This document shows positions 1 to 11,059 of a DNA stretch of 64,000 bases, one piece after another (position 1 is the first letter of the stretch; each line of letters begins with the position of its first letter). The DNA is from Undaria pinnatifida. Taxonomy: Eukaryota; Sar; Phaeophyceae; Laminariales; Alariaceae. Both the position numbers and the translations under genes were made by a program. The stretch is from positions 14,207,695 to 14,271,694 of the forward strand of contig JABAKD010000012.1 in assembly GCA_012845835.1 (NCBI GenBank). Reading direction: 5' to 3'. The notes under the pieces are model-generated. The model was given only the letters and a program-made list of their open reading frames with translations, had not been told where the DNA came from and did no database searches.

Positions 1-362
1 GACGCTACGCTATGGTAGCGGTAGTAGGTGTGTGTGACCGTTTTTCTACCCATCTACATCCATACATCCAGCGTCCGTGCTGACTCGTGCAAGCTCTGTG
101 GTCACAACTCTTAATAATGTGGCATTTTGGGGTGCTGGGAATATCAGCGGAACCGACGCAGGCCAGCAAACAAGACAAAACCGCAGGAAAAAAATGAAAT
201 AAATACCGTAAAAATAAAGGGGGAAAGTAAAACCCAAGAAGAACGGAGGGAGAAGAAAACAGCACGTAGTATACACGTACCCGGCAAGCACTTGCGATCC
301 CCACATCAATTAAATCAACGACCCGGCTGCCCGAAAAAAAAAACGCCTGATGATGTACTCAC

Positions 363-635
363 TTGTGCACGAGCTTCATGAACTCAGCCTCCGCGATGTT
401 GAGCACGGTCAGCTTAGACTCGTCGCGTCCCACGAACTCCAGGAAGGCGTTGGTCATGCGGGCCTTCACCTCTTCCTCCCCTTCAATGTACCCGAACACC
501 ACCTGCCACGGAGCGCGAGCATCCTCCTCGCAGGAAACCGCGCGCAGGAACTCGGGCTGGAACGCGACGTGGAACGGCTTGGAGGTCTGCTCCTTGACGG
601 TAGCCATCCACTGCTTCGTCATGCCGGGAGGCACG
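363..635 (-). CDS. dehydrogenase exon 2
   Basis: The exon starts with one base completing Thr and runs 273 nt to donor GTGAGT at 362-357. It carries VPPGMTKQW, FQPEFLR and AEFMKLVH. It ends in phase 2 (AA), so a next exon starting with C or T would give the conserved Asn of KLVHN. No such exon is visible in 1-350. Confidence 0.87.
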
Positions 636-3600
636 CTGTTATTTTCGACGGCGCGATACGAGGGGATACGAGGGAAAACCGAAGCGAGCGAGGGTTTAAA
701 TGGAATTATGTCGAAGAGCAAAAGTTTATTTAATAAATAGTACGGCAGAACGGGGGAGGTTGAAGCAAGCGATGGTCTGCGTTAGAACAAGGGACGGGTC
801 CGGAGGAATGCTGTTCTTTTTGTGTGTGTGTTTTAGGCGAGTGAGATGGGGAAGGTTGAAGCGAGGGAGCACATAATAGGTGAGAAGAAAGCATTTGTCC
901 AAGGGTAGCTTGTTCTGTAGGGTGGCGAGGATATGAGTGAAGGGGGGGTATGCAACAGTGAATATTTTGTTTAGGGGCGCATGCTCCGGGGTATCCGCGC
1001 GTACTATCCTTGACTGTGGCCATGCACTGGTTCACCATGCCGCGAGGCGCTCTGTTGGTATTTCTGTGCGTTTCATCGGAGGGAGATGGGGGAAGGTTGA
1101 CTCGAGTGAGGGTTCGGGTATCAAGAGAAGGGTCCAGAATGATGGTATGGGTTAGAAAAAAAATGAAGGGGCCACAGACAAGGGCTTGTTGAGTAGTGGG
1201 GCATATACTCTGGCGAGGACCAACGCCCGAATGGGTAGGGTGGACCGTAACTGGACCAAGTCCGGCGGAAGGCCATCTCCCATGGCCAGGGGTTTTGTTA
1301 GTGGGTGAGCTTGCGCAAGTCCCACACTACCCGGAAAGATGACATTCCGGGTGGCTATCTCCACCGAAACTGACCCTCAGGGGACAGGTCGGGTCGACAT
1401 ACACACGCACCCGTATACAACGGCAGCTTGCTCTGCCGGGGTTGTAACGAAGACCACTGATAGGGACAGCTTACGCTATACCTACAATGGGACCCGAAGG
1501 GTGCGCCAGCTAGCGTTGGGTTGCGAAAGCAACTGAGTTAAATCGACACACGACGCGTATGAAAATACGTGGAAGTGTGGTGAGCTAAAACTTTATTTTT
1601 CCCCATCCGCCGGAGGATGAAACAAAACAAAAAAAAAATCTGGTACCCGGGTACTGTTGATTGTTTTGGTCAAACTCCGGTATGTACCCGGGGACCCAGT
1701 ATACATTGAACCCTACCAAACACACCCTGTATACTCGGGTAAGTACCTGGGTACCTATATACTGCACCCTACGAATCACCGATGTAAGGCTGTCAATTCA
1801 CCGTCGGCCGGGTACCAAAGTTAGCACTACTGTCTGTTAACAGACAGCAGTGTCACCGGCACATTGTTACAAGGGGTGATGTTACTGTTTTAAAATTGTG
1901 TTGCGTACGGCGGTACAACGGTTGTTTACGGCCGCACTATTAATTGATAGCACACGTGCAGATGTTCTAGAAAGTCCCATATCAAGGTCAACGTCACACG
2001 CGTACGACGAGGTCTTCCATAATACAGCAGCCGCAAGTCCAATGGAAGAGTCGACTAGAGTAAAAAAATACACCTGACTGTCGAGAACCATTGAGCTAAA
2101 CAGGAGAGGTGTACGAATACGAAGCACCAGGTAAAGCTGTTAATGTAGTCTACTGGTATTAAATAGTATAGCAAAGTATTAAATACCAGGTACTAGGTAC
2201 GATTAGCAGCATACCAGGTACACCACAAGCAGCAACAGGGAAAAGGGAAGCGAGAGGTTCTCTATTTACATCAGCGAGACGAGCAACTGTTACAACTTCA
2301 TACAGTACCTGGTGATATGGGAAGTAGAAGTATCTTGCCAAACAAGGACCCAAACTTTACCCAACGCAGACAGGGACTGGTCATCGTGTCATCGAGGTTT
2401 CAAGGCGGTTACGCGTTACGAAGTGCGAAACAGAACATTCCAAGCGTTACCACGTTATCACCCATTTTATATTTTCGACGGGAGACTTTCGGAAGTATAA
2501 CGAGGTCCGTGCGGGTAGGAGGACATCAAGGCGGTTGTTACGCAAGCGCGAAACAGAACATTCGACGGCTTCCACCCATCTTTGATGTGTGATTGGGGTC
2601 TACGTTCGATTGATGTTCGATTGGGTCTACAGCAGTACCTGGTACCATGTATAAATACCCGTACTCCGTATATCAATATCAATACATGCATGCAACACTT
2701 TTATGGTTTTGGTTACACGCGGGTGTTATGTACCAGGTGTAAAGGAGAAGTCCAACCGACCTATTAATATTTATTTTTTCCGTCCAGCTGTGAGGTCGGG
2801 AACTTCGTCGACACGCTTCGCTACTAAAGTACCAGGTGCCACCAGCTGGTAGCTTTTATCTAGGCCTACTCGAGGCCTGCTCGCAGTACCTGGGACATGG
2901 TATTAACATTGATAAATACCTGACACAAAGTAGCCTAAAATCGAGTAATTTTTCGAGCACGATACTCCTTCATCTCGAGAACGTATTTAGGAGGATTGAG
3001 TAATATTAATAATCAGCTGGTAATAATGAGTTGAGTTTCGACCCGCTTCCGACGACACACAGCAGTCGATGGGAGATTTTCTATTTTTTTTCTCAATTAT
3101 TTCTATGGTTTGGTTTGGACGAACTTGCTTGGTATGATATGATCTACACGCGCGGTCAAGTCAAGTCAGCCGCACTCCAACGATTGGGAGCCGCAAGCAC
3201 ACGCTGACGCCCCTGGTGGAGAGCAAGGGATATGATAGCATCTGCAGTAGCGCCGCGTGTACGTACGAGCCCCACAACACCCCAATCTCCTCGCCTACAC
3301 GTTCGTCCAATATAGACTAAACGAGTAGCTGCTCTACGAATATCTCCACAGCAGACACACGATCTTTGATCTTTTCGAGACAAACATGCAAAACTGAGAG
3401 TACAGGATGCGAATCCCGCCGAAAACGAAAGATAAATCAAGCCGGATACACAAGAACATGCGACCATCATCACCATCTTCGCTGAACCAACCTGCTACAC
3501 CTGTTATCGTGCTGTACGGCAACCAAAAACATATACGCGCACTAGCGCTGGGCGCTGGGGCCACCACGGCTGTGTGAACTACAGTAGTACTCACGTAGAA

Positions 3601-3950
3601 CGGATGACAAAGATAGGCGGGGCGCCGGTAGATTGCTTGATGAGCTTCAGCACGAGAGGCACCGTGGACCAGACGTACTTCATGTCCAGGCGCTGGGTCT
3701 CTTTGATGAGCGGGGTTGGCACCGAGAGGAGCACGATCTCGGGGTTGAGGTCGCTGGGGCAGTCGTCGGGGTGGCAGCAGGGGATGCCCGCGGCGTTCAT
3801 CTTCTCGATGATGGCGGGCACCACGTCGAACCCGCGGATGGAGAAGCCGTGGTGCTTGTAGGCCTTCGCATATGCTCCGCCAACAACACCGCACCCAATC
3901 TGGATGATGCTCTCCTTCGTACCCGCCTTGCGCGCAGCCATCGCAGACAT
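363..3950 (-). CDS. GDP-mannose/UDP-glucose 6-dehydrogenase family, 5' part (2 exons, partial)
   Basis: Enzymes of this family oxidise a sugar nucleotide to its uronic acid with NAD+; in brown algae the GDP-mannose enzyme supplies alginate synthesis in the cytosol. Exon 1 is 3595-3950 and exon 2 is 363-635. The donor GTGAGT and the acceptor AACAG join as AC|C, giving IRS-T-VPPGM, a conserved family stretch. Visible motifs are the N-terminal Rossmann loop IGCGVVGGAY (about residue 18), PEFLR (about 150) and EFMKLVH just before the second donor. The 209 residues present are roughly half a usual 430-450 residue enzyme; the catalytic-Cys region must lie left of position 1. The start at 3950 is the first ATG after a CA-rich leader. 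GDP-mannose versus UDP-glucose specificity is inferred, not shown. Confidence 0.88.
655..1190 (-). repeat. tandem intron repeat linked to exon 2 duplication
   Basis: Four loosely repeated blocks (about 655, 750, 846 and 1087) share a GGGGAAGGTTGAAGCGAG-like core followed by a GGTTAGAAnAA-like stretch. They flank the live and ghost exon 2 starts, as expected if exon start plus adjacent intron were duplicated together. Confidence 0.55.
1000..1051 (-). pseudogene. ghost copy of the start of dehydrogenase exon 2
   Basis: The minus strand reads AACAG followed by a decayed version of the exon 2 start: GMVNQCMATVKDST beside GMTKQWMATVKEQT in the live exon. The acceptor AG is kept, but one base after it differs. 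The reading frame breaks up soon after. It lies inside the live gene's intron, 365 bp upstream of the live exon. Confidence 0.75.
1500..1622 (-). repeat. dispersed repeat end, ATCCTCCGGCGGATGGGG family, copy 1
   Basis: Read on the minus strand this aligns with 17297-17420 (plus): a TCCGGnGGATGGGG head, an A-rich run with AATAAA, AGCTCAC, TTCCACG, GATTTAACTCA and GCTAGCTG in the same order. A third head-only copy lies at 15512-15530. The function is unknown; an A-rich retroposon tail is possible. Confidence 0.65.
1626..3590. other. dehydrogenase intron 1, no gene seen
   Basis: AT-rich intron DNA without a supportable coding exon. It holds many TACCAGGTA-type motifs (for example 2184-2193, 2212-2220, 2305-2314 and 2635-2646) and a duplicated GCGAAACAGAACATTC segment near 2427 and 2549. 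Confidence 0.6.
3595..3950 (-). CDS. dehydrogenase exon 1 (NAD-binding)
   Basis: It encodes 118 codons plus two bases, ending in the first two bases of the Thr codon of IRST. It starts MSAMAARKAGTKESIIQIGC; the short N-terminal extension before the first beta strand has no evident targeting signal. The donor is GTGAGT at 3594-3589. Confidence 0.88.
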
Positions 3951-4130
3951 GTTTGGGAAAGTTTCTTGGTGGGGAAGCTTGGGGTAGGTGTGTGTGGAGG
4001 GGGTGTTGGGGTCTGCTGTGTGCTTAGCTTGGCTTGTGCTGAGGGATAGCTGGTTGTGTGCTAGGGTGGGGCACGGTTGTCGATGAAGAAAATGCGGCGT
4101 AATTTTATTTAGGTTCGGCGCAAAATAAAA
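3951..4130 (-). promoter_or_regulatory. leader and proximal promoter of the dehydrogenase gene
   Basis: On the minus strand a C/A-rich, T-poor stretch (about 3955-4075) precedes the ATG, typical of a 5' UTR. An AT-rich segment lies upstream of 4080. No canonical TATA box is certain. Confidence 0.35.
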
Positions 4131-4202
4131 ATACTGAAAAATATTATAGCAAAACGCCTCAATATTGATTGACTAGCCGGCGCATCTCCTCGGCTAAGGT
4201 TC

Positions 4203-4344
4203 TGGTTGACGGAAATATTTTGCCTGTGACGGAGATACGTCAAGAACCCCCGTCAAGTATGTCCGTCATGGATACTTATATTTTAAAAACAGTATAAGTA
4301 AGTCTAACCAAATATTGACGGGGTCAAATACAGACCGTCAACCA
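4203..4344. mobile_element. small MITE-like inverted-repeat element
   Basis: The 10-bp sequence TGGTTGACGG at 4203-4212 is exactly inverted at 4335-4344, and GACGG/CCGTC motifs recur inside. I saw no clear target duplication, so the element boundaries are inferred. Confidence 0.4.
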
Positions 4345-5780
4345 ACATATTCATAATCGTAATAAATTGCTCCTCGGAGCTACTCGCAGCCCGTTTGATG
4401 GTGGAAGGGTACATAACATCAGGTAGTAACAAAAAAATCTCACATCGTTTCGGGTTATAAATCATCATAGTCTAATAGTGCAACAGGTAGGTATAAAATA
4501 ATTTCGATTGCGCGCGGCAGCAGCAGCTTGAACTAATCAGCAGCGCGGCAGTACAGCGGCGGCGGCAGCAGCAATCAACAGTCTCTTCGTCGTGTATCTA
4601 TTTTCTTCTGCGGTCTAGATCTTTCGCTACATACCAAAACGTATGATAACACCACCACCAGCTAGATAGTAGGTAGTCTATAGTGTACATACCAGTGGAG
4701 TATTAGACTATACGAAGAGAGAACAAAGCACCCTGGGTCCACCGTGCACGTACGTACTCGCAGCAGCTCTTCGCTGCATAGACTAGAACTTGAACTTCGG
4801 CGAGAAGTTACGGCGAGGAACGAAAAAAACAAAATTCGGGCGGGGTCTATAATGACGCGACACACTCCCAATACCGTGTGCCCAACAAATAATAACAACA
4901 GAAACGGTGTGCGTGCGTGCTCGGCAAGGGCTGCGGTGGTTGTTTTTGTCTTGCCAGCGCGTCAGAAGTGTTGAATTTTAGGGCGATCGGGGCAAGCGCG
5001 GGTGAGTTCCTCGGGCGCGTTTCCCTGTAGCCCCAAATGGCCGAACACGGGGGGGGGGTATTGTTGTAGTTGTTCTCGCATAATAATCAAGTTCGTGGTC
5101 ACAGGACAGGCTCCAGTCACTCTGGAGCTGAGGAATACCCCAGAGAAAAAAAACATAAACAAACCAAAGGTGGTACCTATACACGCATAGACTATATCAC
5201 AGCTGGTGCAATTCATGCCTCCGCCAGAAACATATAAAAGTGAAATCAGGAGTCAGCCTACGATGTGCCAGGTCCATACTGGTGCATACGCCTCACTACT
5301 CGCGCCTGAAAAAAACGGCCATATACCGCTTGCCACCCAGGAAAAAGACTACCACCACGTACATATCACACGTACTTGTATATTACCCATCACTACGCGT
5401 ACGCACGTCAGGCTCAAGTCGGAAAAAAGAAACAAAGAAGAGAAAAGAAAATAAGAAAAATAAAAGAAAAGAGAGCGAAAAAGGAAAGAAAAGAAAAGAA
5501 AAGACAAGAAGAGGAAGCAAGGAAAGGAAAAAGGAAAAAAATGTCATACTAGCAGACCCTAGGAACTGACTAAAGACGGCATTTTTGGGCTAATAGAGGG
5601 TATCAAGTGCATCAATGGCACTGGGGGGAGAACGCAACAAGGCGAAGAGGTCCGGGCGGCGCTACGCTAGCTTGTGACGGCCATTGGAAGGTCCAACAAC
5701 TTCAAGACGATGATGTCCAGACCCAGGCTTCAGTCTCTTTTGGGCAGGACGCCCCCCCTTCCCCCCTCACCCCCTTCCCC
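4345..5780. other. intergenic, no gene recognised
   Basis: It contains a GCGGCAGCAGC-like trinucleotide patch (4510-4575) and a long A/G-only stretch at about 5415-5545. Open frames through the A/G tract are translations of simple sequence. Confidence 0.5.
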
Positions 5781-5781
5781 C

Positions 5782-7066
5782 TCACCCCTCCCTCCCCCCA
5801 CCCCCCCCGCCTCCCCCCGGCCGTTGAGAGATGCCGACGTTGGATGGCGCTACCGCGGCCTTTGCGTGTCGTTCTGCAGCTCGGCGTCTCTCCGCCTCAT
5901 GCCAATTCCGCATGACTAACTCGGCTCCCTCCTCTACCCGTCGGAACCATCTGCCGTCCTTCTGAGCATCCTTTCGCCACCCTTCGAACTTCATTCCAAA
6001 GACGGACATATCCTCCTTCAGGTGCATCAACCAGTCAGTCCTTCTCTTGCCCCCCTGAGTAGCCCTTACCACCAACAAGCTCCCTAAACATCACCCGCTG
6101 TGGCAGACGCTTCTCTCCTATATGTGCTACGGATCCCGCAAACAATATCCTCCGTTTGCGCACTATCGCCTCTATGCTCTCGGAAGCTGTCTTGGCAAGC
6201 ACGTCGGCGTACGATAGGGTGTGGTCGTCGCGCTTCCGTTTCCGCCATCCGAGGCATCGGAGGAGCATGGAATGGTGAACCCGTTGTAGTCTGTCATAGT
6301 CAGGCATGTTGGGGCTCGACGTCATGCAACCGTAGAGTAGTGACTCGATCACCGCGGCTTTCAGCAGCCGCACCTTCAACCGTAAGCGTACACCCGGGCG
6401 ATCATAGGTTTCCATCTTGCACCGCTGGAAGCACGCCCAGGCCCTCCCAAGACCCCGCTTTGTTTCGATGCAGAGTTCTCTGTCTGCGGTGATAGCCCCG
6501 CCCAAGCACACAAACCTCATTGTTTGTTTGTATACCTGGCCGGCTGCATTGACTGTGAACGACACCTTCCGCCCACCTTTGGTTTGCAGGCACATTATCT
6601 CTGTTTCCGCCTCGGAGACTGTAAGCCCGAACGCCGAGCACGCAGTCACGATCACCGTCATCATCCTCTCCAGCCTTTCTGATGATTGCGATACGATACC
6701 CGCATCGTCAGCGTACAGCATACACCATAATCTCTGCACCTCCTCCTCCTCCCCCCCTCCCCCACCCGTCGACTTTGCCTGTGCGTGAAGTGCCCTTCTT
6801 CTCGCCTTTTTTCTTCTTTCGTTGGAGCTGCACCATGTTGTCCATGATGGCTGCATCAGCAAGGAAGCGTTTCTCGGCCACACTCAGTACCGCCGTGAAA
6901 AACATGTTGAACAGTACTGGCGCGAGCACACATCCCTGCCTGAGACCTTGCCCCACGTCGAACTATCATCCAACCGCACGCATGCTTGCATGCCGTCGTG
7001 GAATTGGCGGATGACGGCGAGCATTCTCGGTGGTACACGTATCCCCCCCCCTTTGACCATTTCCAA
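5782..7066 (-). pseudogene. non-LTR retrotransposon reverse transcriptase fragment, frameshifted
   Basis: Three overlapping minus-strand frames together cover the RT palm and C-terminal region. 6884-7066 has the FHDGMQA segment. 6708-6956 has LRQGCVLAPVLFN. 6035-6883 has the catalytic MLYADDAGIV and the downstream FVCLGGAITADREL block. 5782-6078 carries the C-terminal end. At least three frame changes make it dead. The gene order and motifs match the intact element at 49208-52939, but identity is low enough to be a different family. No endonuclease domain remains, as expected for a 5'-truncated LINE copy. Confidence 0.9.
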
Positions 7067-7364
7067 TTAAAGAAAAATTGCTCTTAGCCAGGAATCCCCG
7101 ATATCTACTACAATACCTGGTACTTACTATGTCGTATCTTATGTATCTCCACGTATCGTCTTGTGATCTTGAATTTTTATCGTTGGACATTTTTGTTAGA
7201 TAGATGTACACATAATTAGTCGTACAGCAAGCAGCAGCGAGCAGGAACAACAAGAAAATGTACCTGGTGTATAGGCCAGAGGGTATGGACTCGATGGGGT
7301 AAAAAACGTGTTGTTGTAGTTTGTCTGGGTTTTTGCTCATCATCGTCCCCTCTCCTGTCTTTTT

Positions 7365-7705
7365 TGTCTTCGCACTTTTTCAATCTCCTTCTCCCCCTCT
7401 CTCTAGACGCAACTCAGATCCGGGGTCACTAAGAAGGTTCTTCTCCCCCGTGCCCACTACTATACAGTACGCGCCTTCGTTTCGATCGCGAGAAGAATCC
7501 AGCGCTTACTTTCTTCCCCCCGTTGACTCGCGTCGAAATGTGCGCTTAACCCGCTATTAAGCGCTCTCCGCGGTAGCAGTTGGTGTCTATTATTATGGGA
7601 AAAAAAAAACTCCATGAATACCGATATTTGAACCGCTGCGTGAGACTCGAACCTTACTTGGTAGAAGAGCTCGAGGTTAGCCACTAGACCACCGGGGCGA
7701 CCGGG
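7365..7705 (-). mobile_element. tRNA-headed SINE, copy 1
   Basis: The minus strand begins with a tRNA-like head: box A-like TGGTCTAGTGGCTA near 7680 and box B-like GGTTCGAGTCTC near 7650. The body below it shares blocks with 46940-47225 (GACTCGCGTC, GCGCTCTC, GCAGTTG). The head does not fold as a complete tRNA, so it is called tRNA-derived rather than a tRNA gene. Confidence 0.65.
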
Positions 7706-8236
7706 TTGGGCTAGTAGCGTTAAATAGTAGGTGATCGAGTGGTGAGTGCTCTTTCCTTGGCGCGTTTCGCTTTTTTTTCGTACCACAGGAGGTATCCGGT
7801 TACGTCTGTCGCCAGTCATTTTTTTGCACTCTACTATTGTACTTACTATTTAACCACGGACGGAATTCATCCTGAATTCGTCGATCGCGACGTTGTCGCC
7901 CTTTTTTATTAGTGTGGTGTGCATCCCCCGCTCGACCCACAGCAAGAAAAGCAGTATGCTGCTTAATAATAATATTCTAATACCAGTGGGGCTTCGCCGC
8001 GGCAGGCTGACGCCCGCCTGCGGCTCCGCGCATGCCCGTAAGACAGGTAGTAAACGAAGCGGAGAGGGACGACCGTAGAAGCGACAAATTACTGCCAAGG
8101 GGTACGGTGTGGTATTGTATCAGTTCATAGTATTGCAAGTGTGAGGTGGAGCGAGTGTGGAGGGGGTTGGTATATGTTGAAGGGAGAAATCAAAGGAACG
8201 GTCGGGAGGGCGAGAAATCCATGATAATCGCATCAC
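7706..8236. other. no gene recognised
   Basis: Mixed-composition spacer between the SINE and the Copia element. Open frames on both strands here overlap one another and show no family motif. Confidence 0.5.
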
Positions 8237-8241
8237 ATGCC

Positions 8242-8728
8242 TGTTAAGAAATAGGCAGTATATACATAGCCCATTGAGTCAGTTCTTCGTAAGTTTCGAT
8301 TCACACGAGAGACGCGTTGTTGTACTAGGATGGGGGCAATTGCCGGGCATTGATTGCGGCAGCACGTCTGCTCCCGTCTGCAGGCTGGTGATGGCATGCT
8401 TGCCGACAGCGGACTGCCAAAGATTCTGGGGGGATAATTGATGTTCTTCTTTGTTTTCTTCCGACGGTGGCGAGAATAGGCGCGATGGTGTCTCGATGAA
8501 GATGTGAAGAATGGATGACTCTTGAAAAAGGCCGCTCGAGAGGGCAACATAGGCTTGGGACTTATTACAGTTCATCGTCCTAAGCCTTTGTTGCCCTCAA
8601 GCGGCCTTTTTCAAGAGTCATCCATTCTTCACATCCTCGACACACAGCGTGTCAGCTCAGTCAATATAACATCTGACAGCACCAATCTTTGCAGCCTACT
8701 GCACGAGTATCATCAAATACTCTTAATA
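8242..8728 (+). repeat. Copia 5' LTR with internal hairpin
   Basis: It is about 100 bp longer than the 3' LTR because of an inverted duplication: 8501-8560 is nearly the reverse complement of 8577-8635 (GGCCTTTTTCAAGAGTCATC in the right arm). The 3' LTR has only the right-arm copy. Confidence 0.9.
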
Positions 8729-8729
8729 C

Positions 8730-9640
8730 GTTATGAGCCTCGGCCCTCGGAGCTCAGACAGCGCGGGCCCGGTGGCGATCGCCGCCAGGTGAGAAGAAAC
8801 TGAACGGTTATAAGCGTTGCGCCTCACGAACGATTTTGCTGCAGTGCCGGCACGCGTAACCGCAGAAGTCGCTTCTAAACGCGAATGTCCCCGCTGTTGA
8901 AGCGGCTGTGACCCAGCCAGTGGTGTTTCCAGGGACGCTCCTGCGGGTGACACCGCCTGTCCCTGTGGTCCGAGAATCTCCTGCGTAAATCGATCCTCAG
9001 GCTCTCCCCCGGGCATCGCCCCTTCTTGCGGTGGTCCTGCAGCTCCTCCGTCCAGCTTGTCAAAAAGTCTCAGATTCGGCCCCGTCCCGTGTAGCATTTT
9101 GAGCGGAGATTGCATGCCGATCATGACTCGGGTCGGGATAGGTAACACGTCGCCCATGTTCGATATTGAGAAACAACTCGTGAGCTAAACGCTGTTTTTC
9201 CTCCGTAATTAGAAGCCTCTCCTCCAGCTGGTCCAGCGACAGCTCTTTTCCCACACCACGCGTGTGCGTTGAACTGCAGCTTGACATGCCGTACCGCTCC
9301 AGCAGGGACTTGTGGTATATTTCTCCTGGGTGATGATCACCGTCCCCTCCACGCCATCACGGGCAGCGTAATGTACCTTGGGTGCGGAGATTGCATGCCG
9401 ATCGTGACTCGGGTCGGGATAGGTAACACGTCGCCCATGTTCGTTATTGAGAAACAACTCGTGAGCTAAACGCTGTTTTTCCTCCGTAATTAGAAGCCTC
9501 TCCTCCAGCTGGTCCAGCGACAGCTCTTTTCCCACACCGCGCGTGTGCGTTGAACTGCAGCTTGACATGCCGTACCGCTCCAGCAGGGACTTGTGGTATA
9601 TTTCTCCTGGGTGATGATCACCGTCCCCTCCACGCCATCA
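8730..9640 (-). pseudogene. inverted Copia integrase/RT remnant
   Basis: Read on the minus strand this gives RT-like EGTVIITQEKYTTS, then LERYGMSSCSSTHT and LDQLEERLL after a frameshift. Further on comes an integrase-tail-like SPLKMLHGTGPNLRLF. These belong upstream of RNase H in Copia pol but here lie in the opposite orientation to it. Confidence 0.75.
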
Positions 9641-9662
9641 CGGGCAGCGTAATGTACCTTGG
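9103..9662. repeat. 281-bp tandem duplication inside the Copia element
   Basis: Unit 1 is 9103-9383 and unit 2 is 9384-9662. They differ at only a few bases, for example GATCATGAC/GATCGTGAC and ACCACGCG/ACCGCGCG. The unit spans the inversion joint, so the duplication came after the inversion. Confidence 0.93.
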
Positions 9663-10245
9663 ACAGGTAACTCGCTATGGCATCTTGTACGCCGTCAACC
9701 AACTGGCAAGGACGATGCCTAAACCGTCGAAAGCTCACATGGCCGCAGCCAAACATCTACCTCGCTACCTGGCCGGAACGGTGGATTTCGCCATCATGTA
9801 CAAGCAAGGTGGCTGCAAGGTGACTGCATTTTCCGATGCAAACTGGGGAAACAACCCGGACAACGGCAAGCCGATGTTCTCATATACTGTCTTCCTTGCG
9901 AACGCCCCGGTTAGCTCCAAGGTGGGGCCGCACGGGCTGACAGCGCAATCCACCATGGAGGCAGAACTCGTGGCCGCAGCGCCAGAGATGAAGGAGGAGG
10001 TGTTCTGCTCAAACATGATGAAGGCACTGGGATTCGGCACGCGCTTCGACAGCTTACCACTATTTATCGACACCGCCTCGGCTTTCCACGTCACCAGAAA
10101 CCGGACCTACAGTTCGCGAGTTAAGTACGTGGCTCTCCGGCACTTTTTCATCCAGGAGCTAGTCAAGGAGGGCAAAATCACCGTCAAATATGTGAAGACA
10201 GAGGACCAGCTTGCTTACATTATCACCAAGCATCTCAGCAAGTAA
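9630..10245 (+). pseudogene. Copia RT C-terminus and RNase H
   Basis: This open frame on the element's own strand reads AITGSVMYLGQVTRYGILYA, then the RNase H core: SDANWG, QSTMEAELVAAA, IDTASA, and the terminal EDQLAYIITKHLSK before TAA at 10243-10245. Acidic catalytic positions appear kept. It lacks all of gag, integrase and most of RT on this strand, so it is a fragment. Confidence 0.93.
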
Positions 10246-10669
10246 AGGCAGCGGTATCTCCTTACGTTGATCAGCGAATTAAGGGCCTGAAATTGATAAG
10301 TTTAGACGATCAAACCGTAGGGTTTTCTTTCGAATTGTTTGTCTTTACTTGCTATTTTTTCGCGGGAATGGGGATGTTACGCTGCACAAGCTATATGGTT
10401 TTGTTTACAGTATCAGTGTTCTAGTCAAGTAGCGTTGCTTCCAACAAGACTAAGTGCTGGTGGTCGTTAGCCACGATCGGTACTTTAGTCATGTTTATAT
10501 CGCTTCCAACAAGTGCTGATGATCGTTGGCCATGATCGACGCTTTAGTAATGTCTCTATCGCTTCCAACACGTGCTGGTGATCGTTAGCCATGATCAAAA
10601 CTTTAGTAAAATGTTCTATCGCCCTCGGACATTCATCGTTTATGCATTGCGACTTGCATTGAGGAGGAG

Positions 10670-11054
10670 TGTTAAGAAATAGGCAGTATGTGCATAGCCT
10701 ATTGAGTCAACGCATCGTAAGTTCAACTAATTACACCGCATTATGAGTAACGGGATATTTAGGAGACCTTTTAGCAGTTCTTGTAGTCGACGAGTTGCAG
10801 CGACAAGCTGTCGATAGACGTTGCCGCAAGAGGCCATCAAGATTGAGGAACTGGAGTGTTTGTTCACTTGTCGAACCGCATCTGAAGTTATCACAGTTCA
10901 TCGTCTTAAGCGTTTGTTGCCCTCAAGCGGCCTTTTTCAAGAGGCATCCATTCTTCACATCCTCGACACACAGCGTGTCTGCTCAGTCAGTTTAACAACT
11001 TACCGCGCCAATCTTTGCGGCCTACTGCAGGAGTATAATCGAATATTCTTAACA
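10670..11054 (+). repeat. Copia 3' LTR
   Basis: A 385-bp repeat with a TG start and CA end, matching the 5' LTR apart from that copy's extra inverted segment and scattered substitutions. Confidence 0.93.
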
Positions 11055-11059
11055 ATGCC

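Larger units (their letters stand above)
8242..11054 (+). mobile_element. Copia-type LTR retrotransposon, rearranged and defective
   Basis: Two LTRs (8242-8728 and 10670-11054) begin TGTTAAGAAATAGGCAGTAT, and the 3' LTR ends ATTCTTAACA, an inverted repeat of its start. The 5-bp sequence ATGCC flanks the element at 8237-8241 and 11055-11059, a target-site duplication. A purine tract (GAGGAGGAG, 10661-10669) precedes the 3' LTR. The interior is only about 1.9 kb and holds, from left to right, an inverted integrase/RT part, a 281-bp tandem duplication and a plus-strand RNase H. It cannot move on its own. Confidence 0.95.

Noticed and set aside
3334-3894. 186-codon minus frame overlapping dehydrogenase exon 1
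   Set aside because: Out-of-frame shadow of exon 1 that continues into the intron; the other frame carries the Rossmann motif.
7640-7710. Functional tRNA gene
   Set aside because: It has box A and B-like motifs but no complete cloverleaf or acceptor stem; better explained as a SINE head.
9060-9287. Independent minus-strand gene with LDQLEERLLITEEKQ
   Set aside because: It is inverted Copia RT sequence, repeated at 9384-9662, not a separate gene.
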